Assembly: GCA_910585385.1 (NCBI GenBank)
Contig: CAJUDV010000014.1
Location: forward strand, 1 to 52,316
Direction of reading: 5' to 3'
Origin: an uncultured Oscillibacter sp.
GTDB taxonomy: Bacteria > Bacillota > Clostridia > Oscillospirales > Oscillospiraceae
DNA: 52,316 bases
Positions 24,543 through 33,189 of the stretch are shown here, one piece after another. A program made the translations under genes and the position numbers. The notes below the pieces were generated by a model that was given only the letters and a program-made list of their open reading frames with translations, searched no databases and was not told the origin of the DNA. The stretch's first letter is position 1; every line of letters begins with the position of its first letter.

Positions 24543-27407
24543 TCAAGTCGTCATGCCGGTGTTGTTGATGAGCTTATCCAGCACGGAGTCAATGGTGGTC
24601 ATCATCCGGCAGGCGGCATTATAGGCTTTGGCGTACATCATCAGATTCATGGCCTCGTCGTTGAAGTCCACGGAGGAGACGGAGGCCCGGCTGGTATCAA
24701 TGCTCACCTGGGAACCATAGGCATTGTCCAGGCTCTTGGTGGCGATTTCCTGGTCGCTGCCCAGGATGGTGCACGTGTTGGTCCACATCTGCTCCAGCGT
24801 GCCGGTGAACATGGAGTCGTGGCGGACGTTTTCCACGCCCTCATAGGAAACGGCGTCGGGGTGGAATTCCAGCTTTTTATAGGCAAAACTGGTGAAATTT
24901 TTGATGATATTGTCGCTGTCCGAGGAGGCCGGCTCCGTAAAGCCGGTGGGGCAGACGAAGGAGGGGACGATCAGGGGTCCGGAGGCCCAGTCCAGGGAGA
25001 TGGAGATGTTGCCGGCGGTGATGGGCGGGTCGTCATCGTTGGTGTCGCCGTTGTTGCTGAAGAGGTTCCCCCCCCGGAAGGTGCCGGCCGTGATCTTTAC
25101 GGGATTCCCGTCGGCGTCCTTGTACTCCGTTCCGTCCAGATTTTTAACAGTCTGCGTGCTGTTCAGATAGGCGATGACGTCCGGCTCACCCTTGTCGTTC
25201 ACATAACCGTTGTCCGTGAGCCACTGCTTGGTGTCCTCGGGGACCTTTGTCATGTCCCACTCCTTGGGGCCCAGCATATCGGAGGTCTTCAGGGTATATC
25301 CGCCCTCCAGTGTGATGGCCTGACTCTCCATTCCGCCGGCTTCACTGGGGCCGCCTTTGGGATTCCAGACCTGGGTGACGATCTCCCCGTTGGGATTGGT
25401 GAGGTAGCCCTGGTTGATCTTGTTCAGCTCCGTGGCGAAGGTATGCGCCAGCAGGTCCAGAGACTTCTGATAATAGGGGATGCCCCGCTTGGTGACGGCG
25501 TTCTCGTCGATGTTGGCCACGGTGTCCTGGCTGGAGAATTCGCCGGCCTCGGTCAGCAGCTCCCGCTGGGACTGGAGCTTGCCGTAAAGGTCGTTGTCGT
25601 CCAGCTTCACCGCCGTGGAGGGGAGCTTCTCATAGACCTCTTTGATGTAGGTGGGCTCACCCCGGGCCTCGTCCAGATTGTTGGTGTAGTCGGCCACCGT
25701 GAGAGTGGCGGGGTCCTTGTCCTTGCTGGCGTATTTGATATACCGGTAACCGGTGATGTCGGTGGCGTCATAAGTCGGGTTCTCTTTGGGAGTCCAGGCC
25801 TTGGTGTGGTCGTTGGTTCCCTGGTTGGTGGGCTTCATGGTGGTTTGATCGACCAGTATATATTTGGAGTTGGGGTCCTGGGGGGCATCGGGGTCCCAGT
25901 CCGCGTCGGCGGGATCCTTGCCGAAGTTGGGGTTGTACTGGTAGACTTTCGCCGCCTGCTGGGGATCACTGGTGCCGGTGCCGCTGCCGGTGAGGTAGGG
26001 ATAAGCGGTGGTGCTGCCCTTATTCCACCGGGGATTGCGGATAATCTCGTCGGAGAGCTTTTTAATATAGGTCGTGATTTCAATGGCGCCGGTAGCCGGG
26101 TCCACCGCGGTTGTGGCCTTGCCGCCGTTGGCAAGGAACTCCGCCTCATTGCTGGGGAGTGTCGTGGGCTTGCCGATGGTGTAGAGAAGGCGGCCGTTGC
26201 GGTCCTTTAATTCGGAGACGGTGATGTTGAAGTTGGGGTCGTGGGCGGCCTCGGCATAGGTGGCGGTAGCCGTCTTGCCGTCCTCCTTCATATAGAGAAG
26301 ACCCTCCTGGGTGGGATCGTACTCCGGGTTGTTGGGCTGTACGCCGGCGTCGTTGGCATCATTGGCCGCGACGATCTTGCCGTCCACCATTTTCAAAAAC
26401 TCAACGGTTTCATCGGGATAATTGGGGTCAAGATCAGCCGGGTCCTTGCCGAAATTGGGGTTTTTCCAGGGCGCCTGATCCGCCGCCCGCGCCGGATTGT
26501 TGGTCAGCGTCCCGTCCGCCTCCACGTACTTGTAGGCCTTCTCGTTCAGCACGGCGTCAAGGGACAGCTGCGAGCCGTAGATGCCGTCGATCAGCACGGT
26601 CTCGTCGGTGTGGACGGCGGAGTCCGGGTTGGCGTTGTCCAGGCGGATGGTCAGCTTCTCTATCTCCGCGCCGACGCCCACCTTCTCCATGCTGTAAGTC
26701 ACGTCAATTTTGATATACTCGGACAGCTCGTCGATCAAGAGGTTCCGCTCGTCCCGCATCTCCAGGGCGTCGTCGCCGTAGATGTCCGCCTGACGGATGT
26801 TCTCGTTCAGGTTGCGGATGTTGGTGAGAATCGTGTTCACCCTATCCACATTATTCTCAAGCATTCCAACGGTGTTATTGTACTGCTCCTCCAGGCCCCG
26901 GCTGTACTTTTGCAAAAGGGTTGTCAGCGTCTGGCAGGCGGCCTTCACCTGGGAGTCGTACTCGTTGTGGCCGGTTTGATCGTTCATGTTGCTCAAGGTC
27001 TTAAAGACCGCCTGGAACTGGGCGAGAAGGTGTCCGAATTCCTTGCCCTCGGCGATCTCGCCGCCCTTGCCCACCTCGTCAATGACGCCGGCGACTCGGT
27101 TCAGGCCCTCCAGCAAAGCGTCCATGGCGCCCACCTCGGCGCTCTTGGAGCGGTACTGGATGTCCAGATAGGGGTCCCGCAGCTGAGACAGGCCGTAGCA
27201 CAGCACGCCCTGGCCCACCTTCGCGCCGGTGCTGGAGTAATAGCGGTCCGCGCCGGCGTTGTAAAAGCTCTTCTGGTCCAGCCGCTGCCGGGTGTACCCC
27301 GGGGTGTTGATGTTGGAAATGTTGTTGCCCGTTACTGTCAGGCCGGTCTGAGAGGCGTAGATCGCCAGACGGGCCTGCGTAAAGGAGCCAAAAGTACCGA
27401 TACCCAT
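24543..27407 (-). CDS. flgK: FlgK, hook-filament junction protein (HAP1), enlarged
   Basis: FlgK is the first hook-associated protein. The N-terminus is canonical (TFGSFTQARLAIYASQTGL, then NNISNINTPGYTRQR), and so is the C-terminus (VDFNDEAMNLMMYAKAYNAA). The length of 954 residues is far above the usual 500-550. The added material lies mainly in residues 285-600 and includes NPNFGKDPAD twice (about 316 and 492) among several related NP-[EDTN]-[YF] units resembling those in FlgL. Such expanded variable domains would project from the hook-filament junction. Confidence 0.93.
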   Translation of the reverse strand: MGIGTFGSFTQARLAIYASQTGLTVTGNNISNINTPGYTRQRLDQKSFYNAGADRYYSSTGAKVGQGVLCYGLSQLRDPYLDIQYRSKSAEVGAMDALLEGLNRVAGVIDEVGKGGEIAEGKEFGHLLAQFQAVFKTLSNMNDQTGHNEYDSQVKAACQTLTTLLQKYSRGLEEQYNNTVGMLENNVDRVNTILTNIRNLNENIRQADIYGDDALEMRDERNLLIDELSEYIKIDVTYSMEKVGVGAEIEKLTIRLDNANPDSAVHTDETVLIDGIYGSQLSLDAVLNEKAYKYVEADGTLTNNPARAADQAPWKNPNFGKDPADLDPNYPDETVEFLKMVDGKIVAANDANDAGVQPNNPEYDPTQEGLLYMKEDGKTATATYAEAAHDPNFNITVSELKDRNGRLLYTIGKPTTLPSNEAEFLANGGKATTAVDPATGAIEITTYIKKLSDEIIRNPRWNKGSTTAYPYLTGSGTGTSDPQQAAKVYQYNPNFGKDPADADWDPDAPQDPNSKYILVDQTTMKPTNQGTNDHTKAWTPKENPTYDATDITGYRYIKYASKDKDPATLTVADYTNNLDEARGEPTYIKEVYEKLPSTAVKLDDNDLYGKLQSQRELLTEAGEFSSQDTVANIDENAVTKRGIPYYQKSLDLLAHTFATELNKINQGYLTNPNGEIVTQVWNPKGGPSEAGGMESQAITLEGGYTLKTSDMLGPKEWDMTKVPEDTKQWLTDNGYVNDKGEPDVIAYLNSTQTVKNLDGTEYKDADGNPVKITAGTFRGGNLFSNNGDTNDDDPPITAGNISISLDWASGPLIVPSFVCPTGFTEPASSDSDNIIKNFTSFAYKKLEFHPDAVSYEGVENVRHDSMFTGTLEQMWTNTCTILGSDQEIATKSLDNAYGSQVSIDTSRASVSSVDFNDEAMNLMMYAKAYNAACRMMTTIDSVLDKLINNTGMTT
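25683..26540 (-). repeat. NP-[YF] repeat region inside flgK
   Basis: About six diverged units over residues 290-575. Examples are ADGTLTNNPARAAD, NPNFGKDPADLDPNY, NPEYDPTQEG, NPNFGKDPADADWDP and NPTYDATDITGY. The unit length varies between about 30 and 75 residues. Confidence 0.65.
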
Positions 27408-27486
27408 AAATAACCTCCATGCGCCTCATGGCGCCAAGCTTGAGATGCGGCCCCAGAGGACCTCTATAAAGCGCCCGCCGGTTGCG

Positions 27487-27969
27487 TCAGGCGCGAAAAT
27501 CCGTCTTCATGCTGGGGGGAGTGTCCGGCGGCGGGGGCGGCACATAGCCAGGACCGCCCTCCGGAGCGGGGGCGCCGCCCATATCGGTGATCACGGCGTC
27601 AATCTCCCGCAGGTGCCGCTCCAAAACGATGCGGGCGGCGTCCGCATCTTTGCGGTAGTTCTGATACTGCTTTTGCAGAAGGGCCACAGCCTCGCCGGCC
27701 TGGCCCCGCAGCTCCGGAGGGAAGCGCTCCGGCAGGCGCGGGAGGGGAAGGTCGCCGCAGCCCAGCTGGGCCAGCAGCTTCTCCCGGGTCTGCTCCATGC
27801 CGCGAAAGGCCAGGGTCATGGCCTGCTCCTGTTTCATCACCTCGTCCAGGGACATCAGGTCGTCGCCGTTGGCGGCGGCGACTTTTTTTTGCGCCAGGAT
27901 CGAGAGCTGTTCCAGGCTCTCTCCCAGAGAGCGCAGCAGAGCGAGATATGCTTGGTATACGTCACCCAT
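27487..27969 (-). CDS. flgN: FlgN-family export chaperone (YvyG-like)
   Basis: FlgN chaperones FlgK and FlgL to the export gate. The 160-residue protein is mostly helical (YQAYLALLRSLGESLEQL; LAQLGCGD), as expected for the family, and ends in a Pro-rich tail with a PPPPPDTPPS run. It sits between flgM and flgK, the standard flgM-flgN-flgK order. Family members diverge strongly, so the assignment depends on both the helical profile and position. Confidence 0.85.
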   Translation of the reverse strand: MGDVYQAYLALLRSLGESLEQLSILAQKKVAAANGDDLMSLDEVMKQEQAMTLAFRGMEQTREKLLAQLGCGDLPLPRLPERFPPELRGQAGEAVALLQKQYQNYRKDADAARIVLERHLREIDAVITDMGGAPAPEGGPGYVPPPPPDTPPSMKTDFRA

Positions 27970-27972
27970 GGA

Positions 27973-28284
27973 TTAAGCCTCCGTCAAAAACAGCATCCGT
28001 CCGGCAATGGACATGGGATCGGGCGTATACTCCCCGGAGGACACCTGCTGGCGCAGGGCCTGAATGTCCCCGGTGGTGGTGGCGGTCCGAACCTCTTGGG
28101 ACAGGCGGCTGACCAGCTGCATCTGGAAAGCGCCCTTCCCCTCCGGCAGAGGGGAAAAGGAGGCGGAATCGTATTTGTGTTCCACCGCGGACTGCGGGGA
28201 GGAGCCCCGCCGGAGGGTGGAATAATAGGCCTTGGAAGCGGCCACAGGAGAGACTGCGCTGGGACGACTGGAAGAAGTCAGCAC
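27973..28284 (-). CDS. flgM: FlgM, anti-sigma-28 factor
   Basis: FlgM holds FliA inactive until the hook is complete and FlgM is exported. The 103-residue sequence has the family's C-terminal sigma-binding region (VSRLSQEVRTATTTGDIQ, LRQQVSSGEYTPDPMSIAGRML). The N-terminal half is Ser/Pro-rich and probably disordered. It starts at GTG 28284 after an AAAGGA site. It is the first gene of the operon, behind the best sigma-28 promoter in the window, so a FliA-driven gene encodes the FliA inhibitor, as in other flagellar systems. Confidence 0.92.
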   Translation of the reverse strand: MLTSSSRPSAVSPVAASKAYYSTLRRGSSPQSAVEHKYDSASFSPLPEGKGAFQMQLVSRLSQEVRTATTTGDIQALRQQVSSGEYTPDPMSIAGRMLFLTEA

Positions 28285-28331
28285 GGTATCTCACATCCTT
28301 TCTGTAAAGTCAATCTGATCTCTCAATGTTC

Positions 28332-28357
28332 ATATCGGCATTTGTGACGAAAAGTTA
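28332..28357 (-). promoter_or_regulatory. Sigma-28 promoter of the flgM operon
   Basis: On the minus strand TAACTTTT (28350-28357), a 10-base spacer and GCCGATAT (28332-28339) closely match the flagellar consensus (TAAA, N15, CCGATAT). Transcription would start about 54 bases before flgM. Confidence 0.8.
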
Positions 28358-28401
28358 AGGATACTGGGGAAAGAACTTTTCTGCCGGAGGGAAGTTTTTG
28401 G

Positions 28402-28440
28402 AAAAAGCCGGGCGGAACCCCGAAAGGGTTCCGCCCGGCC
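28402..28440 (-). terminator. Intrinsic terminator of the cheAWRB operon
   Basis: A 14-bp perfect G+C stem (28407-28420 with 28426-28439) with five A residues at 28402-28406, a T tract on the minus strand, placed after cheB and before the flgM promoter. Confidence 0.9.
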
Positions 28441-28491
28441 ATATACGTATTCAGCGAATATTGTCGGAATGGGTCCGGGGATATGCCCGGG

Positions 28492-29565
28492 TCACAGGGA
28501 TTTCAGATGCCGCAGCAATACGCTGGCTACGCCCTCGCAGGGGGCCTGCGTGCAGACCGCGCCGATGTCATGGGCCACCTTGGGCATGCCGTATACCACG
28601 CTGGATTCCTGGTCCTGGCCAATGGTGTAGGCGCCCTTGCGGCGCATGGCCAGCAATCCCGCCGCGCCGTCCTGTCCCATGCCGGTCATGATGATGCCCA
28701 CCGTCTTGCAGCGGACCACCTCCGATATGGACTGGAACAGGGCATCCACCGAGGGCCGGTGGCCGCTGACTTTCTCTCCCGGCGTACAGGAGACCGTATA
28801 CTTATCCCCGATACGGACAATACGGGCCTGCAGGTCCGCGGGGGCCACCAGGGCCAGACCCCGGCGAAGCTCGTCGCCGTTTTTGGCCTCCCGCACCTCC
28901 ATTTGGCAGAGATTGTTCAGACGGTTGGCGTACATGGCGGTAAAGCCCTTGGGCATGTGCTGCACGATGACCATGGGGGGGATGTCGGCGGGCAGGCGCT
29001 TCATGACCTCCAGCGTGGCCTCCGTTCCGCCGGTGGAAGCGCCCAAACCGATGAGGACGCTGTTCAGGGCGGGATTATTCCCCAGGAGCCCGGCGGGCGA
29101 AGAGGCGGAAGCCGCCGCGGCGGCAGCGGCCGCGCCGGCGGCGGAGACCGCCGGCGGCCGGGCCACCCGGACCCGAGACATAGAAGCCACCAGCACCTTT
29201 TGGGCCAGAGCGGTGACAAAAGCGGCCTGGGTATCCTCGGTGGTGGGTTTGCGCACAAAGTCCACCGCGCCGGCTGCCAGGGCGTCGAAGACCTTCAGAT
29301 TCAGCGAGGAGACGAGAATGACGGGGACGGGATTGGCCGGCAGGTATTCCTTCAAAAACTCAATGCCGTTTTGCCCCGGCATCTCTACGTCCATTGTGAC
29401 CACATCGGGGGTCAGGGCGGGGATCTTCCGCTTGGCGTCCAAAGTGTTGATGGCGAATCCCACTACCTCGATCCTGGGATGGGCCGAGAGCCCCTTTGTA
29501 ATCATGCTGCGTGCCAGCAGCGAGTCATCCACCACCAGGACGCGGATTTTTTTGCCTGGTACCAT
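28492..29565 (-). CDS. cheB: CheB, chemoreceptor methylesterase/glutamine amidase
   Basis: CheB removes methyl groups from receptors when phosphorylated by CheA. The 357 residues contain a receiver domain (about 6-125; VVDDS, phospho-acceptor Asp59 in TMDVEMP, Lys in RKPTT), an Ala/Pro-rich linker (about 130-160), and the methylesterase domain with catalytic Ser in LGASTGGTEA, His in VQHMP and Asp in GMGQDGAAG. It is the last gene of cheA-cheW-cheR-cheB, followed by a terminator. All catalytic residues are present. Confidence 0.95.
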   Translation of the reverse strand: MVPGKKIRVLVVDDSLLARSMITKGLSAHPRIEVVGFAINTLDAKRKIPALTPDVVTMDVEMPGQNGIEFLKEYLPANPVPVILVSSLNLKVFDALAAGAVDFVRKPTTEDTQAAFVTALAQKVLVASMSRVRVARPPAVSAAGAAAAAAAASASSPAGLLGNNPALNSVLIGLGASTGGTEATLEVMKRLPADIPPMVIVQHMPKGFTAMYANRLNNLCQMEVREAKNGDELRRGLALVAPADLQARIVRIGDKYTVSCTPGEKVSGHRPSVDALFQSISEVVRCKTVGIIMTGMGQDGAAGLLAMRRKGAYTIGQDQESSVVYGMPKVAHDIGAVCTQAPCEGVASVLLRHLKSL

Positions 29566-29599
29566 GTCTATTGGGAAACCTCCTTACAAAGGATCGCGG

Positions 29600-30445
29600 C
29601 TATTTCTGGAAGACCGCCGTAGCCAGCCGGCGATAGGGCGCGTTGGCGCCCAGATTCTCCGAGCAGCTGATCATAAAGTAACCGCCGGGAACTGTGGCGT
29701 CGTAAAAGCGGCGGACCAGGGCGTCCTTGGTGGGCTGATCGAAGTAGATCATCACGTTGCGGCAGAAGATCATGTCGAATTTCCGCCGGAACTGGATGGG
29801 GCCCATCAGGTTGAACGTCCGGAAATCCACGTTGTTCCGCACCGCCTGAGAGACGGTGTGGGTGCCGTCCTTGTTGGGGGTGAAGTACTTCCGCTTCCAC
29901 TCCGGGGGAATGGTGTCCGGCAGGGTGTAGGTGCCCTTCCGGGCCGCCGTCAGGGCCTGGGCGGAAATGTCTGTGGCCAGGATGCGCGTGTCCCACTGGC
30001 TGGCCTGACTGCCCAGATAGTCAAAGAGGAACATGGAGAGGTTGTAGGGCTCCTCTCCGCTGGAGCAGCCGGCGCTCCAGATGGCAAGGCACTTGTCCCG
30101 CTGGTGGCGCTGGACCAGGTCCGGAATGATCCTCTCGCGGAAAAAGTCCAACGGCTCCTTCTCCCGCATGAAAAAGGTGTAGTTCGTGGTGAGCTTATTG
30201 ATAATCAGCGTGATTTCGCTGTCCTCTTTTTTGTCCAGCACATGGTTGACAAAGTCTCCGAAGCTCTTGTAGCCAAGCTTGCGGATGGCGGGGGAGAGCC
30301 GCCCCGTGATGAGCTGCTTTTTTTGGGAGAGATCAATGCCATAGGAGGACTGGATAAAATTTACCATCCGCCGGAAATCGGCGTCTGAGATGGTCATGGG
30401 GGAAAAGGCGCTCGCCCCCTCCGCGCTCTTGGCCGCGTTATTCAT
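29600..30445 (-). CDS. cheR: CheR, chemoreceptor methyltransferase
   Basis: CheR transfers methyl groups from S-adenosylmethionine to receptor glutamates. The 281-residue protein has the N-terminal helical domain, then the SAM-binding motif IWSAGCSSGEEPYNLSMFL, the DIS(A)QAL acidic strand and the DMIFCRNVMIYFD signature. The start overlaps the cheW stop by eight bases. An extra N-terminal stretch of about 17 residues precedes the family's usual start, so MTISDADFRRM is an alternative start. Confidence 0.95.
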   Translation of the reverse strand: MNNAAKSAEGASAFSPMTISDADFRRMVNFIQSSYGIDLSQKKQLITGRLSPAIRKLGYKSFGDFVNHVLDKKEDSEITLIINKLTTNYTFFMREKEPLDFFRERIIPDLVQRHQRDKCLAIWSAGCSSGEEPYNLSMFLFDYLGSQASQWDTRILATDISAQALTAARKGTYTLPDTIPPEWKRKYFTPNKDGTHTVSQAVRNNVDFRTFNLMGPIQFRRKFDMIFCRNVMIYFDQPTKDALVRRFYDATVPGGYFMISCSENLGANAPYRRLATAVFQK

Positions 30446-30929
30446 GGGGAATCAGCTGATCGCAGTCCAGCACCAGCATGGTGCCCGAACCGTCGGGCAG
30501 GGTGCACATTCCGGATACCAGCTTCTGGGCGCTCTGAGAGGGAATGGGCAGAATGCTGGCGTTGGGGATGTCCAGCATCACCTCCACGGAGTCCACCAAA
30601 ATTCCCAGCTGGGTGCTGTTGTAGTTCAGAACCACCAGCAGGCTCTCGATGTCCGAGGAGGGCTTGCCCAGCCTCCGCCGGATGTCCATAATGGGGATGA
30701 TCTGGCCGCGCATATTGTAGATGCCGCAGATGTAGTCCGGCATCATAGGAAGATACGTGGCCGTGTGGGTGTTGAGAATCTCCACCACATATTCGGCGTC
30801 TACGCCCAGACGCAGGTCGTCGGTGATAAAGATCAGATACTTCCGGCTCACTACCGACTCTTCCGCGGAGGGGGTCTCCGGGGTATCCTCCTCCACCTGG
30901 AACAAAACATTTTCATTTATCGCGCTCAT
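30438..30929 (-). CDS. cheW: CheW, chemotaxis coupling protein
   Basis: CheW links receptors to the CheA kinase. The 163-residue sequence is a single CheW domain (KYLIFITDDLRLGVDAEYV, YICGIYNMRGQIIPIMDIR, GILVDSVEVML) after an N-terminal acidic lead of about 25 residues. It lies 21 bases after cheA on the same strand and overlaps cheR. Length and order are ordinary. Confidence 0.94.
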   Translation of the reverse strand: MSAINENVLFQVEEDTPETPSAEESVVSRKYLIFITDDLRLGVDAEYVVEILNTHTATYLPMMPDYICGIYNMRGQIIPIMDIRRRLGKPSSDIESLLVVLNYNSTQLGILVDSVEVMLDIPNASILPIPSQSAQKLVSGMCTLPDGSGTMLVLDCDQLIPHE

Positions 30930-30950
30930 TGCGTTCCCTCCTTCGGCGCC

Positions 30951-33065
30951 TTACGCGCCCCGGGCCGCCGCAAAGAGGCCGCCCGCGTCCAGAATGATGC
31001 TGATGTTGCCGTCGCCCAGGATGCTGCATCCGGTGATGCCGAAGTTCTTGATGTCAAAGCTGTTGACATAGGCGGGGAGCGGTTTGACCACAATCTGCTG
31101 CTCGCCCAGCAGTTCATCCACAAACAGGCAGTAAGAGACATCGCCGGACTCCAGCCACATCAGAATGCCCTCCTCAATCTCGTCCGTGCCGCTGGGGAGG
31201 TTGTAGAAATCCTTGGCGCGGACCACGGGGTAGTACCCGTCCATGACCTTGACCATCTCGCCGTCGATGGAGTCGTGGAGGATGTCCGCGGAGCTGATCT
31301 TCATGGTGGAGCGGATGTTATTGATGGGAATGGTGAAGATGGAGTCGCCCACAGAGACCTCCATGCCGTCCATAATGGCCATAGTCAGGGGAATGCGCAT
31401 GGTGGTGATCATGCCCCGCCCCTGCTCGCTGGTGATGCTGACGGTGCCGCCCAGGCTCTCCACGCCGCTCTTTACCACGTCCATGCCCACGCCGCGGCCG
31501 GAGAACTCCGTCACCTGCTGGTTGGTGGAAAAGCCGGGGGCCATGAGGAAATTCAGAATCTCCTTGTGGCTGTACTCCACGTCGGGAGAGGCGATGCCGT
31601 TTTTAATGGCCTTTTTCAGCACGGCCTCGTCGTTGACGCCGGCGCCGTCGTCCTTGATCTGGATGATGACCTCGCTGCCGGTGTCCTCGGCGGAGAGGAT
31701 GATCTCGCCCACCGGGTCCTTGCCGGCCGCGATGCGGTCCTCCGGGTTCTCCTCAATGCCGTGGTCCATGGAGTTGCGGACCATGTGCATGATGGGGTCG
31801 CCGATGGAATCCACGATGGTCTTATCCACCTCGGTGTTCTCGCCGATGAGGGTGAGCTTGACCTGCTTGTTCAGCTTCTTGCTCATATCCCGCACGATGC
31901 GGTTCATCTTTTGGAACGTGTTGGAGACGGGAATCATCCGCAGGGACATGGACACGTCCTGAAGCTCGTCGGTGAGCTTGCGCAGCTGCCGGGCGGATTT
32001 GGAGAAGGCGTCCAGATGGAGCCCTTTCAGGTCCGGAGAGGCGGTGACCATGGCCTCGGTGATGACGATCTCGCCCACGATGGCGGAGAGCTGGTCCAGC
32101 TTGCTCAGTCCCACGCTGATGAGGCTCTCCTTCTGGTGCTGCTGGTTATTGGCGCCGGCCGGAGCGGGGGGAGCGGATTTAGCGGGAGCGGCGGCCTTGG
32201 GAGCCGCTGCGGCCGCCTGCGGAGCGGGCGCCTCCTCCGGCTCCTCCTGAGGAGGGGCGGGGACATAGTCGTGGGGCTGGTAGGAGTGCACGGAACCCGC
32301 CTCCCGGATCACGGGAATGGATTTCTCCCGGTCCTCGGCGTTTTTAAACATCAGCAAAAAGCCGTTGTCGATGATCTGCTCGGAGGTGGAGGCGTCGCTC
32401 TCCACGGCGGCGGGGTCGTAGAGGAAGTCCGCCTCGGCGCAGAAGCTCTGAATAGAGGTGATGAGCATGTAGGCCCGCAGGTTCTCCATGCCGCAGCCGT
32501 CGTCAAAGAACACCCGCAGCTCATAGGGGAAGTCGGGATTGCCGGCGCCGGCGGAGGCGTTGTCGGCGCTGCCGGCATTGGCGGCGGGAGCGGGCGCCGG
32601 CGCGGCGGCGGGGGCAGATGCGGCCTGGGGAGCGGCGGGGGGCTCTTCCGCAGGCTCCTCGCCCTTAATTTTAGCGATCAGGCTATTAATATTTGCAAGG
32701 AAGCTGTCGACATCTTTGTTAAGGGGCTCTTCTGCCTCCACCTTCTCCATTTCCTCGCGGAAATAGTCCACCGCGTGGAGCATCACGTCGAACAGCGCGG
32801 GACGGTCCGCCTCCTTCACCACGGACATCGTGCCTTCCCGGATGAGGAAGAACATGTCTTCAATCCGGTGGGAGACGGTCGCCAGGGTGTCGAACTCCAT
32901 CATGGCGGAGGAGCCCTTGATGGTATGCATGATCCGGAAAATCTCGTTTACATTGTCTTGGGAGAAGGTATTTTCCTTTTCTGCGTCCAAAACGATCGTC
33001 TCCAGCTGCTCCAACAGAGAGTTGGTTTCGTAGATATACATATCCAGGATGTCATTGCTGCTCAC
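30951..33065 (-). CDS. cheA: CheA, chemotaxis histidine kinase
   Basis: CheA autophosphorylates and passes phosphate to CheY-type receivers, CheB and probably CheV. In order over 704 residues: HPt domain with His47 (IMHTIKGSSAM), an Ala/Pro-rich linker, a P2-type docking domain (about 175-265), another Ala/Pro linker, dimerisation helices (VGLSKLDQLSAIVGE), the ATPase domain (HMVRNSMDHGIE; DDGAGV; GRGVGMDVVK) and a CheW-like C-terminus. It starts at GTG 33065, with a candidate sigma-28 promoter about 30 bases upstream. All kinase boxes appear intact. Confidence 0.95.
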   Translation of the reverse strand: MSSNDILDMYIYETNSLLEQLETIVLDAEKENTFSQDNVNEIFRIMHTIKGSSAMMEFDTLATVSHRIEDMFFLIREGTMSVVKEADRPALFDVMLHAVDYFREEMEKVEAEEPLNKDVDSFLANINSLIAKIKGEEPAEEPPAAPQAASAPAAAPAPAPAANAGSADNASAGAGNPDFPYELRVFFDDGCGMENLRAYMLITSIQSFCAEADFLYDPAAVESDASTSEQIIDNGFLLMFKNAEDREKSIPVIREAGSVHSYQPHDYVPAPPQEEPEEAPAPQAAAAAPKAAAPAKSAPPAPAGANNQQHQKESLISVGLSKLDQLSAIVGEIVITEAMVTASPDLKGLHLDAFSKSARQLRKLTDELQDVSMSLRMIPVSNTFQKMNRIVRDMSKKLNKQVKLTLIGENTEVDKTIVDSIGDPIMHMVRNSMDHGIEENPEDRIAAGKDPVGEIILSAEDTGSEVIIQIKDDGAGVNDEAVLKKAIKNGIASPDVEYSHKEILNFLMAPGFSTNQQVTEFSGRGVGMDVVKSGVESLGGTVSITSEQGRGMITTMRIPLTMAIMDGMEVSVGDSIFTIPINNIRSTMKISSADILHDSIDGEMVKVMDGYYPVVRAKDFYNLPSGTDEIEEGILMWLESGDVSYCLFVDELLGEQQIVVKPLPAYVNSFDIKNFGITGCSILGDGNISIILDAGGLFAAARGA

Positions 33066-33096
33066 GGGAACACCACCTCATTCGTCTTTTTCAGAT

Positions 33097-33123
33097 TTAT
33101 CGGCCCAACGCCGCAAAAAAATA
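33097..33123 (-). promoter_or_regulatory. Candidate sigma-28 promoter of the cheA operon
   Basis: On the minus strand TATTTTTT (33116-33123), an 11-base spacer and a perfect GCCGATAA (33097-33104). The -10 element is exact and the -35 only T-rich. It would give a leader of about 25 bases before the cheA GTG. Confidence 0.6.
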
Positions 33124-33189
33124 AGTAGTCTTCAGAAGATTTTTCTGCTATGATATACAGTATAAGTCTTTTTCTGCGAGGTGTCAAGA

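Noticed and set aside
33124..33189. Promoter for the FliK-like operon in the AT-rich stretch
   Set aside because: Several TATGAT/TATAAG-like sequences exist, but none has a fitting -35 element, so no site could be chosen.
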